Origin: Boesenbergia rotunda
Taxonomy: Eukaryota; Streptophyta; Magnoliopsida; Zingiberales; Zingiberaceae
Direction of reading: 5' to 3'
Assembly: GCA_024364735.1 (NCBI GenBank)
Contig: JAGFNQ010000726.1
Span: forward strand, 491,043 to 555,042
Length of the DNA: 64,000 bases
Shown here: one piece after another, positions 22,264 to 34,766 of the stretch
Layout of the letters: each line of letters opens with the position of its first letter
Position numbering within the stretch: the first letter of the stretch is position 1
Notes under the pieces: generated by a model
Told to the model about the DNA's origin: nothing
What the model saw: the letters and a program-made list of their open reading frames with translations, nothing else
The model's database searches: none
Made by a program: the position numbers and the translations under genes

Positions 22264-25200
22264 ATGTCTTCTCTGAATTTGCGTTCCATTTTGGACACCA
22301 ACAAACTGACTGGGCCAAACTTCATGGACTGGCTTCGAAACCTGAGGATAGTTCTCAAGGCAGAGAAGCTTGCTTATGTCCTTGAAGATCAACTTCCCAA
22401 CCGTCCTCCAGAAAATGCAACTCCAGACCAGTTAGTGGCCTATCAGAAACATGTGACGGATTCTGAACTTGCGAGTTGCATCATGCTAGCCGCTATAGTA
22501 CCTGAGCTGCAAAAGCAGCATGAGCATATGGATGCTTATACCATCATCTTCCATCTTCATGAGTTATTTGACGAGCAGGCGAGATCCGAAAGGTTCGAGG
22601 TCTCCAGACTCCTCTTCACCTCTAAGATGCAGGAAGGCACTTCTGTCTCACAGTTTGTGTTGAAGATGTTGGGGTACATTGAGCGACTGGGCACACTCGG
22701 TTTTGCAATGGATCATGAACTAAGTATTGACTTAATTCTGCATTGTTTACCCAAAAGTTATTCACAATTCGTGATGAACTATCGGATGAATAAGCTGGAG
22801 ACTACCATTCCTGAGTTGCTCAACCTGCTGAAGACTATAGAGCCTTTTGTAAAGTAGGATCAGAAGACGGTACTGTTAGTTGGTTCCTCGAAGAAAGGTT
22901 CTAAGAGGAAGGCTAAAGAACAGAATAAAGGAAAGAAGAAAAAGGCCAAAAAGACTGAAAAGACACCAAAAGGCACTTGCCATCACTGTGGCAAGGAGGG
23001 TCACTGGCGAAGAAACTGCAAGGTTTATCTTGAGTCCTTGAAGAAGAAGGCATCCGATGCCCCATCCTCTTCAGGTATCTTCGTTATTGAATGTCACTCT
23101 ATTTCCTTAACCGCCTGGGTACTTGATACTGGGTGTAGCTCACATATATGTAATGACATACAGGGGTTAAGGAATAGAAGAAGACTCGTCAAGGGAGAAG
23201 CGAATTTGCGAGTTGGAAATGGAGCAAAGATTGCTGCTGTTGCCATCGGAACATATTTGCTAAAGCTCCCTACTAGACCTGTCTTAGAATTGGATAATTG
23301 TTATTTTGTTCCTTCGTTAATAAAGAACATTGTATCTATTTCATGTTTGAATGAAAAGGGTTATCATTTAACTTTTAGTAACAATTGTTGTTACATAACT
23401 TTAAATGGTGTTCTTTATGGGACCGAAACTTTGTGCAATGGTATCTACACGTTAGATTTATCCGGTGACATTTTCAATATCGAAGTTAGCAACAAACGTG
23501 CTCGAATAGATAATCGAATAGACTCCTATACGTGGCATTGTCGTCTTGGCCATGTAAGTAAGAAACGCATGACCAAATTACACCGATGTGGAATTCTGAA
23601 ATCATTTGAACCTGGTTTATTTGATACATGCGAATCATGCTTAAAAGGCAAGATGGCCAAATTACCCTTTTCCGGAAAAGGTAATCCAGTGGGAGAATTG
23701 CTTGGTCTAATACATACTGATGTATGTGGACCAATGTCAACTCTTGTACAAGGAGGCTATAGCTACTTCATTACCTTTATCGATGATCACTCACGATTCG
23801 GGTATGTGTTCTTGATGAAACACAAATCTGAAGCTTTTGAGAAATTCAAAGAGTTCAGAAATGAAGTAGAGAAACAACTTGGCAAAAGTATTAAGATACT
23901 TCGATCCGATCGGGGTGGTGAATACTTAAGTCAAGAGTTTCAAGATTATTTTAGGGACAATGGGATATTGTCCCAATGGACTCCGCCATATACACCACAG
24001 CATAATGGTGTATCTGAGAGGCGTAACCGAACCTTGATGGACATGGTTAGATCCATGATGAATCATGCAACTCTGCCAAAATCCTTTTGGGGCTATGCAC
24101 TCAAGACAGCTGTTTACTTGCTAAACAGAGTCCCGACCAAGGTAGTCTCTACTACTCCATATGAGACGTGGAATAGTAAGAAACCTCACTTAACTCACCT
24201 TAAGATATGGGGTTGTCCTGCTTATGTGAAGCGGACTGTATCAGACAAATTGGATGCTAAGTCTGATAAATGTCTATTTATTGGATACCCTAAGGAAACA
24301 AAGGGTTACCAATTCTATCATCCCTTGGAACAAAAAGTGTTTGTTTCAAGGCATGCTGTATTTCTGGAAAAAGAATTTCTTTTACAAGAAAACAGTGGGA
24401 GTAATATTGAACTTGATGAAGTTCAAGAAACTCCAATAGACATTACAGAGACACCTAGTCTAGACCCACAACCAATAACTTATAATGATGAGCTATCAGT
24501 TGAACCTAAAACAACACCACCTCTTCGTAGGTCTGATAGGACACGCAATATTCCAGAGAGATACGAATTTCTCATAAGTGAATCGAACGACGTGTTACTT
24601 ATAAGCGATGACGAACCTATCAGTTATGAAGATGTTCTGAAAAGTTCAGAAAGGGACAAATGACTTGAAGCCATGAAGTCGGAAATGGATTCCATGTACG
24701 AAAATCAAGTATGGGACTTGGTTAACCCACCTGAAGGGATTAAGCCCATAGGGTGCAAGTGGGTTTTCAAGAAGAAAACCAACATGGAAGGTAATGTTGT
24801 TACCTTTAAGGCTAGATTAGTGGCAAAAGGATATCGTCAGAAACAAGGAATTGATTATGACAAAACCTATTCGCCAGTAGCTATGCTTAAATCCATTCGG
24901 ATGCTCCTGGCCATAGTAGCTCATTATGATTATGAGATATGACAAATGGATGTGAAAACAGCTTTCCTTAATGGAAACCTGCTTGAGGATGTATACATGA
25001 TACAACCTGAAGGATTCACATCGGTTGACAAAACCAAAATATGCAAGCTTCGGCGATCCATATATGGACTGAAGCAAGCATCCAGGAGCTGGAACATCCG
25101 TTTTGATGAGATAATCAAAGAGTTTGATTTCTCACAATATCCTGACGAACCTTGCGTGTACAAGAAGGTTAGTGGGAGTGCAGTCATATTCCTAGTGTTA

Positions 25201-26181
25201 TATGTCGATGACATATTACTTATAGGAAACAATATATCAGTCTTACAGTCGGTTAAAATTTGGTTGTCCAAAACTTTCTCCATGAAAGACCTGGGAGAAG
25301 CAACCTATATCCTTGGGATTAGAATCTATAGAGATAGATCGAAACGGTTGCTTGGTCTTTCGCAGTCTACATATATAGACCGAGTGCTAAAAAGGTTTAG
25401 AATGTCGGAATCCAAGAAAGGTTACCTTCCCATCAGGCATGGGATCAACCTTTCAAAGTATATGTGTCCGCGCACTGAAGACGAGAGGATTTGTATGAAT
25501 AAGATTCCTTATGCATCCGCGATAGGATCTATTATATATGCTATGTTATGTACTAGGCCCGATGTATCGTATACTCTGAGCGTCACGAGCAGATACCAGT
25601 CGGATCCAGGAATGGAGCATTGGGCGGCTGTCAAGACAATCCTTAAGTACTTAAGAAGAACTAAGGGTGTGTTCCTAATATATGGAGAAGATGATATGGT
25701 GATACGTGGGTATACAGATGCCAGTTTCCAGACATATAAGGATGACTCCAAATCTCAGTCTGGATACGTATTTACTTTGAATGGAGGCGCAATAAGTTGG
25801 AAGAGTTCCAAGCAAGACACTGTAGCGGATTCTACTACGGAAGCGGAGTATATTGTGGCTTCGGAAGCAGCAAAAGAAGCAGTCTGGATCAAGAAGTTTG
25901 TCTCGGAACTTGGTGTGGTTCCAACCATTGATGAAGCAATACCGGTTTACTGCGACAATAATGGAGCTATTGCACAAGCAAAGGAACTAAGGTCTCATCA
26001 GCGATCCAAACACGTGCTTCGTCGCTATAATTTGATCAGAGAGATTATAAGTAGGAATGATATACAAATTGAGAAAATTCCCACTGAAAGGAATTTAGCG
26101 GATCCTTTAACTAAGGCCTTGCCTCAAAGCAAGTTTGAGGGTCATGTTAGAGCCTGTGGTATTGGATACCGTAGCGATTGA
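22264..26181 (+). pseudogene. B gag-pol polyprotein, one frame with three stops (copia)
   Basis: A single reading frame of about 1,306 codons from ATG 22264 to TGA 26179. Order: copia-type gag (1-198), CCHC knuckle CHHCGKEGHWRRNC near 239-252, protease LDTGCSSHICND near 287, integrase HHCC zinc region near 425-460, acidic triad in HTDVCG, SDRGGEY and SERRNRT, RT with YVDDILLIG near 980, and RNase H with TEAEY, ending in the LADPLTKALP tail. Three in-frame stops break it: TAG 22855, TGA 24661 and TGA 24940. At the last two, element A still has TGG, so each is a G-to-A change. No frameshift seen. Catalytic residues are otherwise present, so this is a recently silenced copy. Lineage within copia (Tork/Angela-like?) is uncertain. 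Confidence 0.92.
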
Positions 26182-26190
26182 CATTAGGCC

Positions 26191-26200
26191 AAGTGGGAGT
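26191..26200 (+). promoter_or_regulatory. Polypurine tract of element B
   Basis: AAGTGGGAGT ends one base before the 3' LTR at 26202. Confidence 0.88.
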
Positions 26201-26201
26201 T

Positions 26202-28397
26202 TGTTAGTAATATGAGAGAAGTGTCCTAAGGCAATCGCTTTATGATTGTAATCATTTACTTTGATAAATGAATATTCACTATTTGAGTATACATGTTCGT
26301 GTATTTGATTGAGATCTTAAACTCATTTACTGAATGCCCACAATACAATTCACAGCATGAGAGAATTTGTGATGAATTCACAACTAGTGATTATCTCTAC
26401 ATGTGCAATTGTGAAGTATTGAAATTGTCCCTAGTCGATGAATTGATAAAAAACGGACACTATCAATTCTGTGGAGACTAGCATGGGTTATTCTCTAATC
26501 AGCTGATTCTCACTGGCTGGTGACATTGGGATGTCCGGAGATAAACATGAATGCTAGTTAAGGGAACTAGTTCATTGGAGTGACTAGCTGTAAAACTTCA
26601 TATGGTAATCTACACATAGATATGTCAATGAAGTTCTTACTGCAGCATAAGTGCGATGTTCCTTTGACTTGCGGTGTTCAAGTCATCTTGGTCATGAAGA
26701 CTTATACTTTGACATCTTAAGCAAGCATCTCCAAGGAGGTGTGGACCCAGGATGGTTGGGTATAAGCCGAAGTGCCCGAAGATGTTTGAACAGCCTACAA
26801 AGGATTCACCACTCCTTGCGAGGGGATGTATACCCAAGGTCTATCGTCGGATTGTTACTCGAAGCCTCTGGCCAGAGCATGACATGTTCAGAGTATGAAT
26901 CTCTTAAATACATGAGAGTAATTAGAATCCGTAGGACGAGAGAACGTTACTTGGGCTAGGTGTGACGTAGTCAGCCTAGTGGGGACTGACACACATAGAC
27001 CATGTCTTGAACCAAGTGGGTATAGGATGGTGAAGGGAATGAGGCACGATTCATTAGAGTTGCTGAAGGGTTTCAGAATTATTTCTGAGGTCAACCGTTG
27101 ATCTTTCGATTAATTGGGGATCATGATGTACTACTAGGTGCCACTCATGATCGTTCTATGATTGATTAATTATAGACGGCTAACATAAATCGAAAGCCTA
27201 TTTAGTCACACGCACTACGAGTGACCCGAGGGATTTAAAATGAGTTAAAAATTAGATTTTTCGATCATGAGAGATAGGTCGAATCTGAATTTTTCAGAGA
27301 CGCATCGGAAGCATAAAATGGCTAAGTCTTTTGAAGACTCATTGGACGAATTAAATGAGTTTAATTCGTATGGTTTCGGCTTGGGTTTGGCCGGCCAAAG
27401 AGGGTCCCCACCCTCTTTGTTTGGCCGGCCACAATAAAAGGGGAGAACCAAATTGTTTGGTTCAAATTATAAAATAAATCGCGCGTGGTTTGTTTTATAA
27501 AATTATGGATAAAGAAATTTATATAAAGAGATTTATTTTTCATGGAAATTAAAATGAACCTTGGATTGGTTTATTTTATTTTATAAAATCAATAAAGGAT
27601 TGATTTACCATGATAAAGAAATTTATATAAAGAAATTTCTTTCCATAATAAAAGGGGAGACATGGTTGTTTTTTTATAAATTAAGTTATAATAAAAACTT
27701 GGCATAATGGAATAATTCATAGAAAAATTTATAAGATAAATTTCTTATGAAAATTTATTCCGTTAAAAGGAGACTTGGCGATTAAGAGGCTACTATATAA
27801 AGGTACCAAGGCAAGGCTTGGAAATCAATTTAAGAGATCAAGGATTCTTGCCTAGCCTCTCTTCCTCTCCTTCTCTCTCTCTCCCTCTTCTAGTGCCGCC
27901 GGCCCTAGAGCCCTCCCCCTTTGCCGTGAGCTTCCACCACCAAGAAGAGGCCGAAGAAGAAGAAGAAGCAGGCGCGACTCCTTCCTTCCTCCCGGAATCT
28001 TGATTCCGTTCTTCGTTTGGTGGTTAGTCTTTCCATCTCTCTCTTAGTATTCTTGTCGTGCCTTTGGAGAATCTAGTAGTTCTTGTCGGCACGAAACTCG
28101 TGGCTTTGCGAAGTCATCCCGAAGAAAACTCGACGTGGACGCGAATAGAGGCGGAGCTTCCAAGGGACGCTACGGTTGGATCTCGTCCATTTCTACGAGT
28201 TACGCGAGGTATTAAGTAAATTAGTTTACTTTCTGCAAAATTTCAAATGTATGATCATGTCTCCACAACATAAGGTTGCATGCTAGACACGTGGTTAAAA
28301 TAATTTGAGAAATTATTTATGCTAAACCTTCCGCTGCACGTAATTAAATTTAAAATTACGAACCCGTATCCATGTCAACATGCACCCGGTCCCAACA
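26202..28397 (+). mobile_element. B 3' LTR, also followed by a primer site
   Basis: Near-identical to 19445-21639. TATATAAA at 27794-27801. Unlike a normal 3' LTR it is followed at once by TGGTATCAGAGC (28399-28410) and a leader, so it has the layout of a shared LTR in a tandem array. Confidence 0.92.
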
Positions 28398-29603
28398 ATG
28401 GTATCAGAGCCGGTTAGTGTTCGACATAATCATGTAATTGTTTTGCGGAAAACTTTGTCATGATCTCAATTTTGGAAAAAAACTTTCCAATTATGATAAA
28501 TTTTAGATTTAGGAATTTCAAAGTTTGGAAATCCTCATGAAATTTCGTAAACTTTTGAAATATTTTAGTTTCTGAAATTTTATGATAATTGTGAAAACTT
28601 CCCATTTTTGGAAACTTTCCAATTTTGGAAATTTCCTATTTTAGAAATTTTCTAATTTTGGAAATATGTAAGTTTTCTTTGTACCAGAAACTTACAATTA
28701 TTCTGAAAACCTATTATGAAATCTCGCAATTTTGGGCACTTTCTTTCAAGAATGTCTAGACAAATTTATGGATTATTAATTGACAATTAAATTCTAATTG
28801 GTTTTAAATTATTAACAAAATTCTTTATTTTGGATTGAGCCTCGGGGAGCCGTCCAATTTAAAGTTAGTTGTTGTAATTTAATTTTCTATTTTGAATAAA
28901 ATTGTCATGTTTAATTTGGTTACGCCACGGGGAGCGGACCAAATTAGATTTACAACAAATTTCTTTTTTTTGGGTATCTGAGCCTCGGGGAGCCACCCAA
29001 AGAAAATAATTTGTTGAAATTAATAAATCCATAAATAAAATATGTAATCAAATCTTGGAAATTTTAAGGTGATTCCCAAACGATAATTTCCTTATTTGAT
29101 TTAAGAGGTGATGCTCTTACATATTGTTGTCTCCAAAATTAATTAGGAAAATGGTTTCCTATAGAGTTTTCTTAAATAAGATTTTCATGAAAATAATATG
29201 TGGTTGAATTAAGGGAATCTGTCTCTTAATTTAATAAGATTTGATTTAGAGAAATCAAAGTCTTAAACATATTATTTCCGAAATTGATTATGACAATTTA
29301 GGAAATTGTTTCCCAAAATAATTTCTTAAATAAAGTATGAAATTAGAATTAGGAAATCCGGTTCCTAATTCAATTAATGAGACTTGATAAATTAAGTCAC
29401 ATACATACTTTATTAAGGAAATCGTTAGTACATGACATAATTATATGTCATGAATGAGCTTAGAATGAAAAGTATGAGACCCAAAACCCCTTACAAAATA
29501 TTAAGGCCAACACCTTCCATTAATATGGTTAGAACCGGAGTTTTGTTTCTCGTTTGGGTTGATGGACACATCCATGCCCGGCTTGAACCTCAACATGTTC
29601 AAA
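28398..29603 (+). other. Second primer site and leader of the B/A family
   Basis: Primer site 28399-28410, then about 1.2 kb of non-coding leader with TTTCCAAAATTGGAAA-like repeats (about 28460-28680) and CCTCGGGG/CCACGGGGAGC motifs at about 28843, 28925 and 28983. Homologous to A's leader in inverse orientation. It breaks off at AACATGTTCAAA, before gag, at the junction with S. Confidence 0.85.
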
Positions 29604-30641
29604 GCAGAAGAACGTAACAGCGTTGGAAGAAGATGTGTTCAGGCTTGAGGGGTCGAGGGCCTTTTATAGGGTTCTGAGGGCGCCTTAGAGCATGGGGGCG
29701 CCCTCCACGTGGCCTGTGATTCACTCACTTCGCGGTCAGCGAGTTATCCCTTCAAAATCGGGATAAGTCCTGGACGGGGGCACCCGGGAGGCTGAGGGCG
29801 CCCTGGTTGACCTTTTCAGCGGGAGTATCGGCTGGATAAGAGTAATCGGCTTCGCTGGCTTAGGTGCGGGGCGCCCTGGGCGCTGGGGGCGCCCCGACCA
29901 GTAAGCAGCCGAAGCGATTGTTGCTTCGCTTGTTTTGTGTTGGCCTTGGGGGCGCCCGGGACACTGAGGGCGCCCTGCTCAGCTACTTGCCTCTCTCCTT
30001 TGGGCATTCTGAGCTGCAGACACACGTTCCTTCGGTCCTGCATCCAGGGTTAGTCCAAAACAATATGAAGCAATAGAGTATTATGTTTATACAGCCTTAG
30101 CTGTCTTGGTTCTGACTTTGGGTCTCCAAAATGGAGCCCTAGGTCGAACCAACGCCTACTGTTCCCTCTCGACGGGAAACGTGTCCTCACCTACTCCTCT
30201 CGGGAGAATGTACCTGATGCCAACCGGCTCCTCCGGTTGGACTTTTGCCTAGCGGTCCTTTGCCAGGTCTTGGATACCAAGCTCTCCTTCGCCCGGTGCC
30301 TAGCTTTCCTTCGCCAGGTCTTCAGTCCCAAGCTGTCCTTCACCTGGTGCCTAGCAGTCCTTCGCTAGGGCTTCAGTTCCAGGCAGTCGTTCGCCTGGTG
30401 CCCAGCAGTTCTTCGCCTGGTGCCTAGCAGTCCTTCGCTAGGTCTTTGTAACCTGGCAGTCCTTCACCAGGTGCCTAGCAGTCCTTCGCTAGGGCTTTGT
30501 ATCCTGGCATTCCTTCGCCAGGTGCCTAGCAGTCCTTCGCTAGGGCTTCGTCTCTGCACACTTGAGTAACTTTATTAGATCACAAATAATACTTAACTTT
30601 GAACCCTTTGTCAATATCAAAACAAGCTTCCTGCACCAACA
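29604..30641 (-). mobile_element. S 5' LTR, part right of element B
   Basis: Resumes at GCAGAAGAACG and runs to CACCAACA at 30641, followed by the AGGCC duplication. TATAAAAG on the minus strand at 29668-29661, paired GGGCGCCC-type sites, and CCTAGC/GCTAGG repeats (30250-30545) match the other S LTR, with a ~36-bp deletion in the palindrome zone relative to 11464-11510. Confidence 0.9.
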
Positions 30642-30646
30642 AGGCC

Positions 30647-31227
30647 TACCCAAATCAATTTTAACAATTCATATTCAAAATAGGAAATTAAATTATAACA
30701 ACTAACTTTAATTTGGGTGGCTCCCCGAGGCACTCCCCAAAGTAAAGAATTTTGTTAATAATTTAAAAACTAATTTGAATTTAATTATCAATTAATATTT
30801 CCATAAAATGTCTAGACTTTCATGAAACGAAAGTGTCCAAAATTACGAGCTTTCCATAAATGGAAAGTTTCCAAAATTAAAAGGTTTTCAGAATAATTGT
30901 AAGTTTCTGGTACAAAAAAACTTACGTATTTCCAAAACTGGAAAATTTCCAAAATTAAGAAATTTCCAAAATTAGAAAGTTTCCAAAAATGGAAAGTTTC
31001 CAAAAATGGAAAGTTTTCACAATTATCATAAAATTTCAGAAACAGAGATATTTCAAAAGTTTGCGAAATTTCATGAGGATTTCCAAACTTTGAAATTCCT
31101 AAATATAAAATTTACCATAATTGGAAAGTTTCCATAATTGGAAAAATTTCCAAAATTGAGATCATGACAAAGTTTTCCGCAAAATAATTATATGATTATG
31201 TCGAACACTAACCGGATCTGATACCAC
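30647..31227 (-). other. A 5' leader, part nearest the LTR, with primer site
   Basis: Continuation of 9538-10830. The primer site on the minus strand is at 31226-31215 (TGGTATCAGATC, one mismatch to the usual GAGC). The stretch 30830-31160 is a run of TTTCCAAAA(T/A)GGAAA-type units. One CTCCCCGAGGC copy is at 30721. Confidence 0.85.
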
Positions 31228-33588
31228 TGTTGGGACCGGGTGCATGTCGACGCGGACACGTATTGTAATTGTTACATAATTACATGCAGCGAAAACAAAA
31301 ACATGAATAATTTCCTAAATTATTCTAACATATATTCTAAGCATGCAATGTGTTCACATAGTCGTAATATAAAATTTTTGCAGTAAAGGAAATTACTCTA
31401 TGAATTACCTTGCGTAACTTGGAAGAAGGGACGAGATCCAACCGTTAGCGTCCCTTAAAAGCTCCGCCTCTGTTCGTGTCCACGCCGAGTATCGTCGAGA
31501 TGACTTCGCTAAGCCACGAGTTTCATGTTCACGAGAACTACTAGATTCTTCGTGAACACGACGAAAACCGAGAGAGTAATCAAATCGAAAGACTCACCAC
31601 CAAGGTTGGCCAAAGAGGAAGATCGTCGTAAGGAAGAACTTCGTCGCTTTGATGCTTCTCCTTGTGCTCACGGCAAGAAGAAAGAAGGAAGGCCTATGGC
31701 CGGCCAAGAGAGGGAGAGAAGAAGAGGAGAGAGCCCAAGCAATTCTTGGATGGATCATCTTCCAAGGCACCCCTTGGGTCCTTTATATAGGGAGAGGTTT
31801 CTTAATTCCCAATCAAACCTCTCCTTGATTATGGAATAATTTCTCAATCAATCCATAATCAAGGCTCTCATGATCAAGCCTCCTCTCCTTGATTATGGAA
31901 TAATTTCTCAATCAATCCATAATCAAGGCTCTCTTTCTTTTGGTATGATTATATAAAATTTATAAAACAAACCAACCATTGGTTCATTATATAAAAATTT
32001 ATAAAACAAACCAACCATTGGTTCATTATATAAAAATTTATTAAACAAACCAACTCATGGTTCATTATATAAAAATTTATATATATAAAATTTATATAAC
32101 CTTTTATAAAATAAACCAACCTTTGGTCTATTTTATAAAACAAACCAAAATAGCCTTATCCACTTGTGGTGGCCTAAATTTATACAAAAGACAATTCAAC
32201 TCAAGTGGTCGGTTAAGTTTTTATCCAAACCATAGGTCCATGGTTCAAAACCCACCAATGGATTAAATTTTATCATCTTTGATTTATTATAAATTTTTAT
32301 AAAACAAACTAACTCTTTGGTTTATTTTAATTCAAGATAAAATAATCCCATGGATTATTTTAAGCTTATAATAAACCATACCACCTTGGATGAAATCACT
32401 TAATGAATTAAACTTATTTAATTCACCCATTATGTCTTTAAAAGACTTAGCCATTCTATGCTTCCGATGCGTCTGAAATAAATTCAGTTTTGACTATTGT
32501 TTGGACTTACCATAAATAGTCTATCTCGATTGGAGAATTCAATTCTCAACTCATTTTAAAACCTTCGAAGTACTCGTTATGCGTGTGACCAAATAGGCTT
32601 TCAATTTATGTTGGCCGTCCATAATTAACTAATTAATTATAGAACGATCATGAGTGGCACCTAGTAGTACATCATGATCCCCAATTAATTGAAAGATCAA
32701 CGGTTGACCTCAGAAATGATTCTGAAACCCTTCAGCAGCTATAATGAATCGTGCCCCATTCCCTTCAGCATCTTATACCCACTTGGTTCAGGACATGGTC
32801 TATGTGTGTCAGTCCCCACAAGGCTGACTACGTCACACCTAGCCCAAGTAACGTTTCCTCGTCCTATGGATTCTAATGACTCTCATGTATTTAAGAGAAT
32901 CATACTCTGAACATGTCATGCTCTGGCCAGAGGCTTCGAGTAACAATCCGACGATAGGCCTCGGGTATACATCTTCTCGCAAGGAGTGGTGAATCCTTTG
33001 TAGGCTGTTCAAACATCTTCGGGCACTTCGGCTTATACCCAATCATCCTGGGTCCACACCTCCTTGGAGATGCTTGCTTAAGAGTATAAGTTTCCATGAC
33101 CAAGATGACTTGAACACCGCAAGTCAAAGGAACATCGCACTTATGCTGTAGTAAGAACTTCATTGACATATCTATATGTAGATCACCATATGAAGTTTTA
33201 CAGCTAGTCACTCCAATGAACTAGTTCCCTTAACTAGCGTTCATGTTTATCTCCGGACATCTCAATGTCACCAGCCAGTGAGAATCAGCTGATTAGAGAA
33301 TAACCCATGCTAGTCTCAACAGAATTGATAATGTCCGTATTTATCAATTCATCGACTAGGGACAATTTCAATACTTCATAATTGCACATGTAGAGATAAT
33401 CACTAGTTGTGAATTCATCACAAATTCTCTTATGCTGTGAATTGTATTGCGGACATTCAGTAAATGAGTTTAAGATCTCATTCAAATACATAAACATGTA
33501 TACTCAAATAGTGAATATTCATTTATTAAAATAAATGATTACACTCATAAGGCGATTGCCTTAGGACACTTCTCTCATATCACTAACA
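31228..33588 (-). mobile_element. A 5' LTR
   Basis: 2361 bp, partner of 3860-6227. Minus-strand TATATAAA at 31789-31782. ATTAA duplication follows at 33589-33593. Confidence 0.93.
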
Positions 33589-33593
33589 ATTAA

Positions 33594-34766
33594 GTGTGCA
33601 GAAAAGTCCTAGGTACACTAGGCACTAATCCTGGTTCTTTGAATTGGGCACTAAGTTCTAGCCACGGGCTGGACAACTAAGTCCTGACATAAGGTTGGGT
33701 AATAAGACCTGGTGAGTGAAGCTGGGCACTAAGACCTGGTCGAGGACTGGGCACCGAAGACCTGGTGAGTGAAGTTGGGCACTAAGACCTGGTCGAGGAC
33801 TGGGCACCGAAGACCTGGTGAGTGAAGCTGGGCAAAAGTCCAACCGGATGAGTCGGTTGGCAAAAAGGTAAATTCTCTCAAGAGGAGTAGGTGAGAGCGC
33901 GTTCCCCGTAGGAGGGAACATTAGGCGTCGGTTCGACCTAGGGTTCTATTTGGGAGACCCAATGTCAGAACCAAGATAGCTTAGGCTGTAAAAATGTTTA
34001 ATATATTTGCTTCTTGTATTTGGAACTAACCCTGGTTGCAGGAAACAAAGGGACGGTGTTTCTGCAGCTCAGGTGCCTCATTGGAAGGAGGCGCCTCACT
34101 GGGCTAGGCGCTTGTATGGATGCAGGTGCCCCAGTGCAAGGCCAAAACCAAGCCATCAAAGCAAACTGACACGAAAGCCTTTGGACTAAGTCAAGCTAGG
34201 CGCCTGTGTTAACACAGGTGCCCTAGTCAGCTCAGGCATGCCAATAAAGGGGATAAGCGCTGACCAAGCCTGCGGATTAGAGTTCGCGCAGGAGAGGCCA
34301 CGTGTCAGGCACCCCCATCAACACAGGCTCCCCACTACCACTATAAAAGGGGGTTCTCCCCCAAGGCTTCATGATAACTTGCAAATCTCGCTCTCAACAC
34401 TTTCGCTCAAGTGCTACGCTCCGACACACTCTGCACTCGCGATTCAAGCGCAGACGATGACCTGTTGCTCCAAAATTCCATCCACTCCGGTCGTCGGTAA
34501 CAGCTTAAATTTTTAAGTGATGTAACTTCCTTTTTAATTCTATATCTGTACTCCAAATTGTAAACATTCTTCGAATATAGAATTGCCCATCGTAAACGGC
34601 CAAGGATCGTGGGCCTTGGAGTAGGAGCCGACCGTGACTTCGAACCAAGTAAAACAAACGGTGTTAGCGACTTTGTTTTACTCTTTCCGCTGCATAATTT
34701 CTCTGAACTGTCCGAAATTTTTCAATCGATATTCACCCCTCTCTATCGATTTACTCTGATTCAACA
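33594..34766 (+). mobile_element. C 5' LTR, right fragment
   Basis: Continues the LTR begun at 3765 (GTGTGCAGAAAAGTCCTAGG) through U3 repeats of AAGACCTGGT/GGGCAC type (33600-33840), the palindrome promoter with TATAAAAG at 34342-34349, a leader-like stretch, and a terminal CTCTATCGATT...TCAACA. Total C LTR length is about 1.27 kb. Confidence 0.88.
34071..34349 (+). promoter_or_regulatory. C LTR promoter: AGGCGCCT-type palindrome pairs plus TATA
   Basis: AGGYGCCY-like sites start at 34071 and 34089, 34106 and 34124, 34198 and 34216, 34307 and 34325. Each pair is 18 bp apart. The third pair lies inside a long near-palindrome (34196-34226, centre TGTTAACA). TATAAAAG begins at 34342, 9 bp after the last site. 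Confidence 0.7.

Larger units (their letters stand above)
19445..29603 (+). mobile_element. Ty1/copia element B with a partial second unit
   Basis: Youngest large insertion. LTRs 19445-21639 and 26202-28397 (2195 and 2196 bp, TGTTAGTAAT...GGTCCCAACA) enclose a full-length gag-pol. After the second LTR a second primer site and about 1.2 kb of leader follow (28398-29603), as if that LTR also served as a 5' LTR. The right end is a deletion junction with S (1-bp overlap, about 18 bp of S lost), so no target duplication remains. Confidence 0.9.
10836..30641 (-). mobile_element. Sirevirus-like element S (minus strand), gag-only, carrying two further insertions
   Basis: Outer ends TGTTGGATC...CACCAACA on the plus strand, AGGCC duplication, primer site at 19090-19101 and polypurine tract at 14461-14473. 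Inside lie a decayed gag (18025-18696), the conserved Sirevirus spacer and stem-loop, and about 2.9 kb of repetitive A/T-rich DNA. No protease, integrase or RT is present. The 3' LTR holds a solo gypsy LTR; the 5' LTR is split by element B. About 10 differences in the first ~340 bp of the two LTRs place its age between A and B, in line with the nesting. Confidence 0.9.
3860..33588 (-). mobile_element. Ty1/copia element A (minus strand), split by element S
   Basis: Bounded by two 2.36-kb LTRs (3860-6227 and 31228-33588), each with TGTTGGGACC and ACTAACA outer ends on the plus strand, and by the ATTAA duplication. Internal parts are gag-pol (6228-9537), leader (9538-10830 plus 30647-31227) and primer site (31215-31226). 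Same family as element B but opposite orientation. A hand comparison of the first ~340 bp of the two LTRs gives about 13 differences, mostly transitions, so A looks older than B (7 in ~270). Not mobile: gag is largely deleted and pol has stops. Confidence 0.93.
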
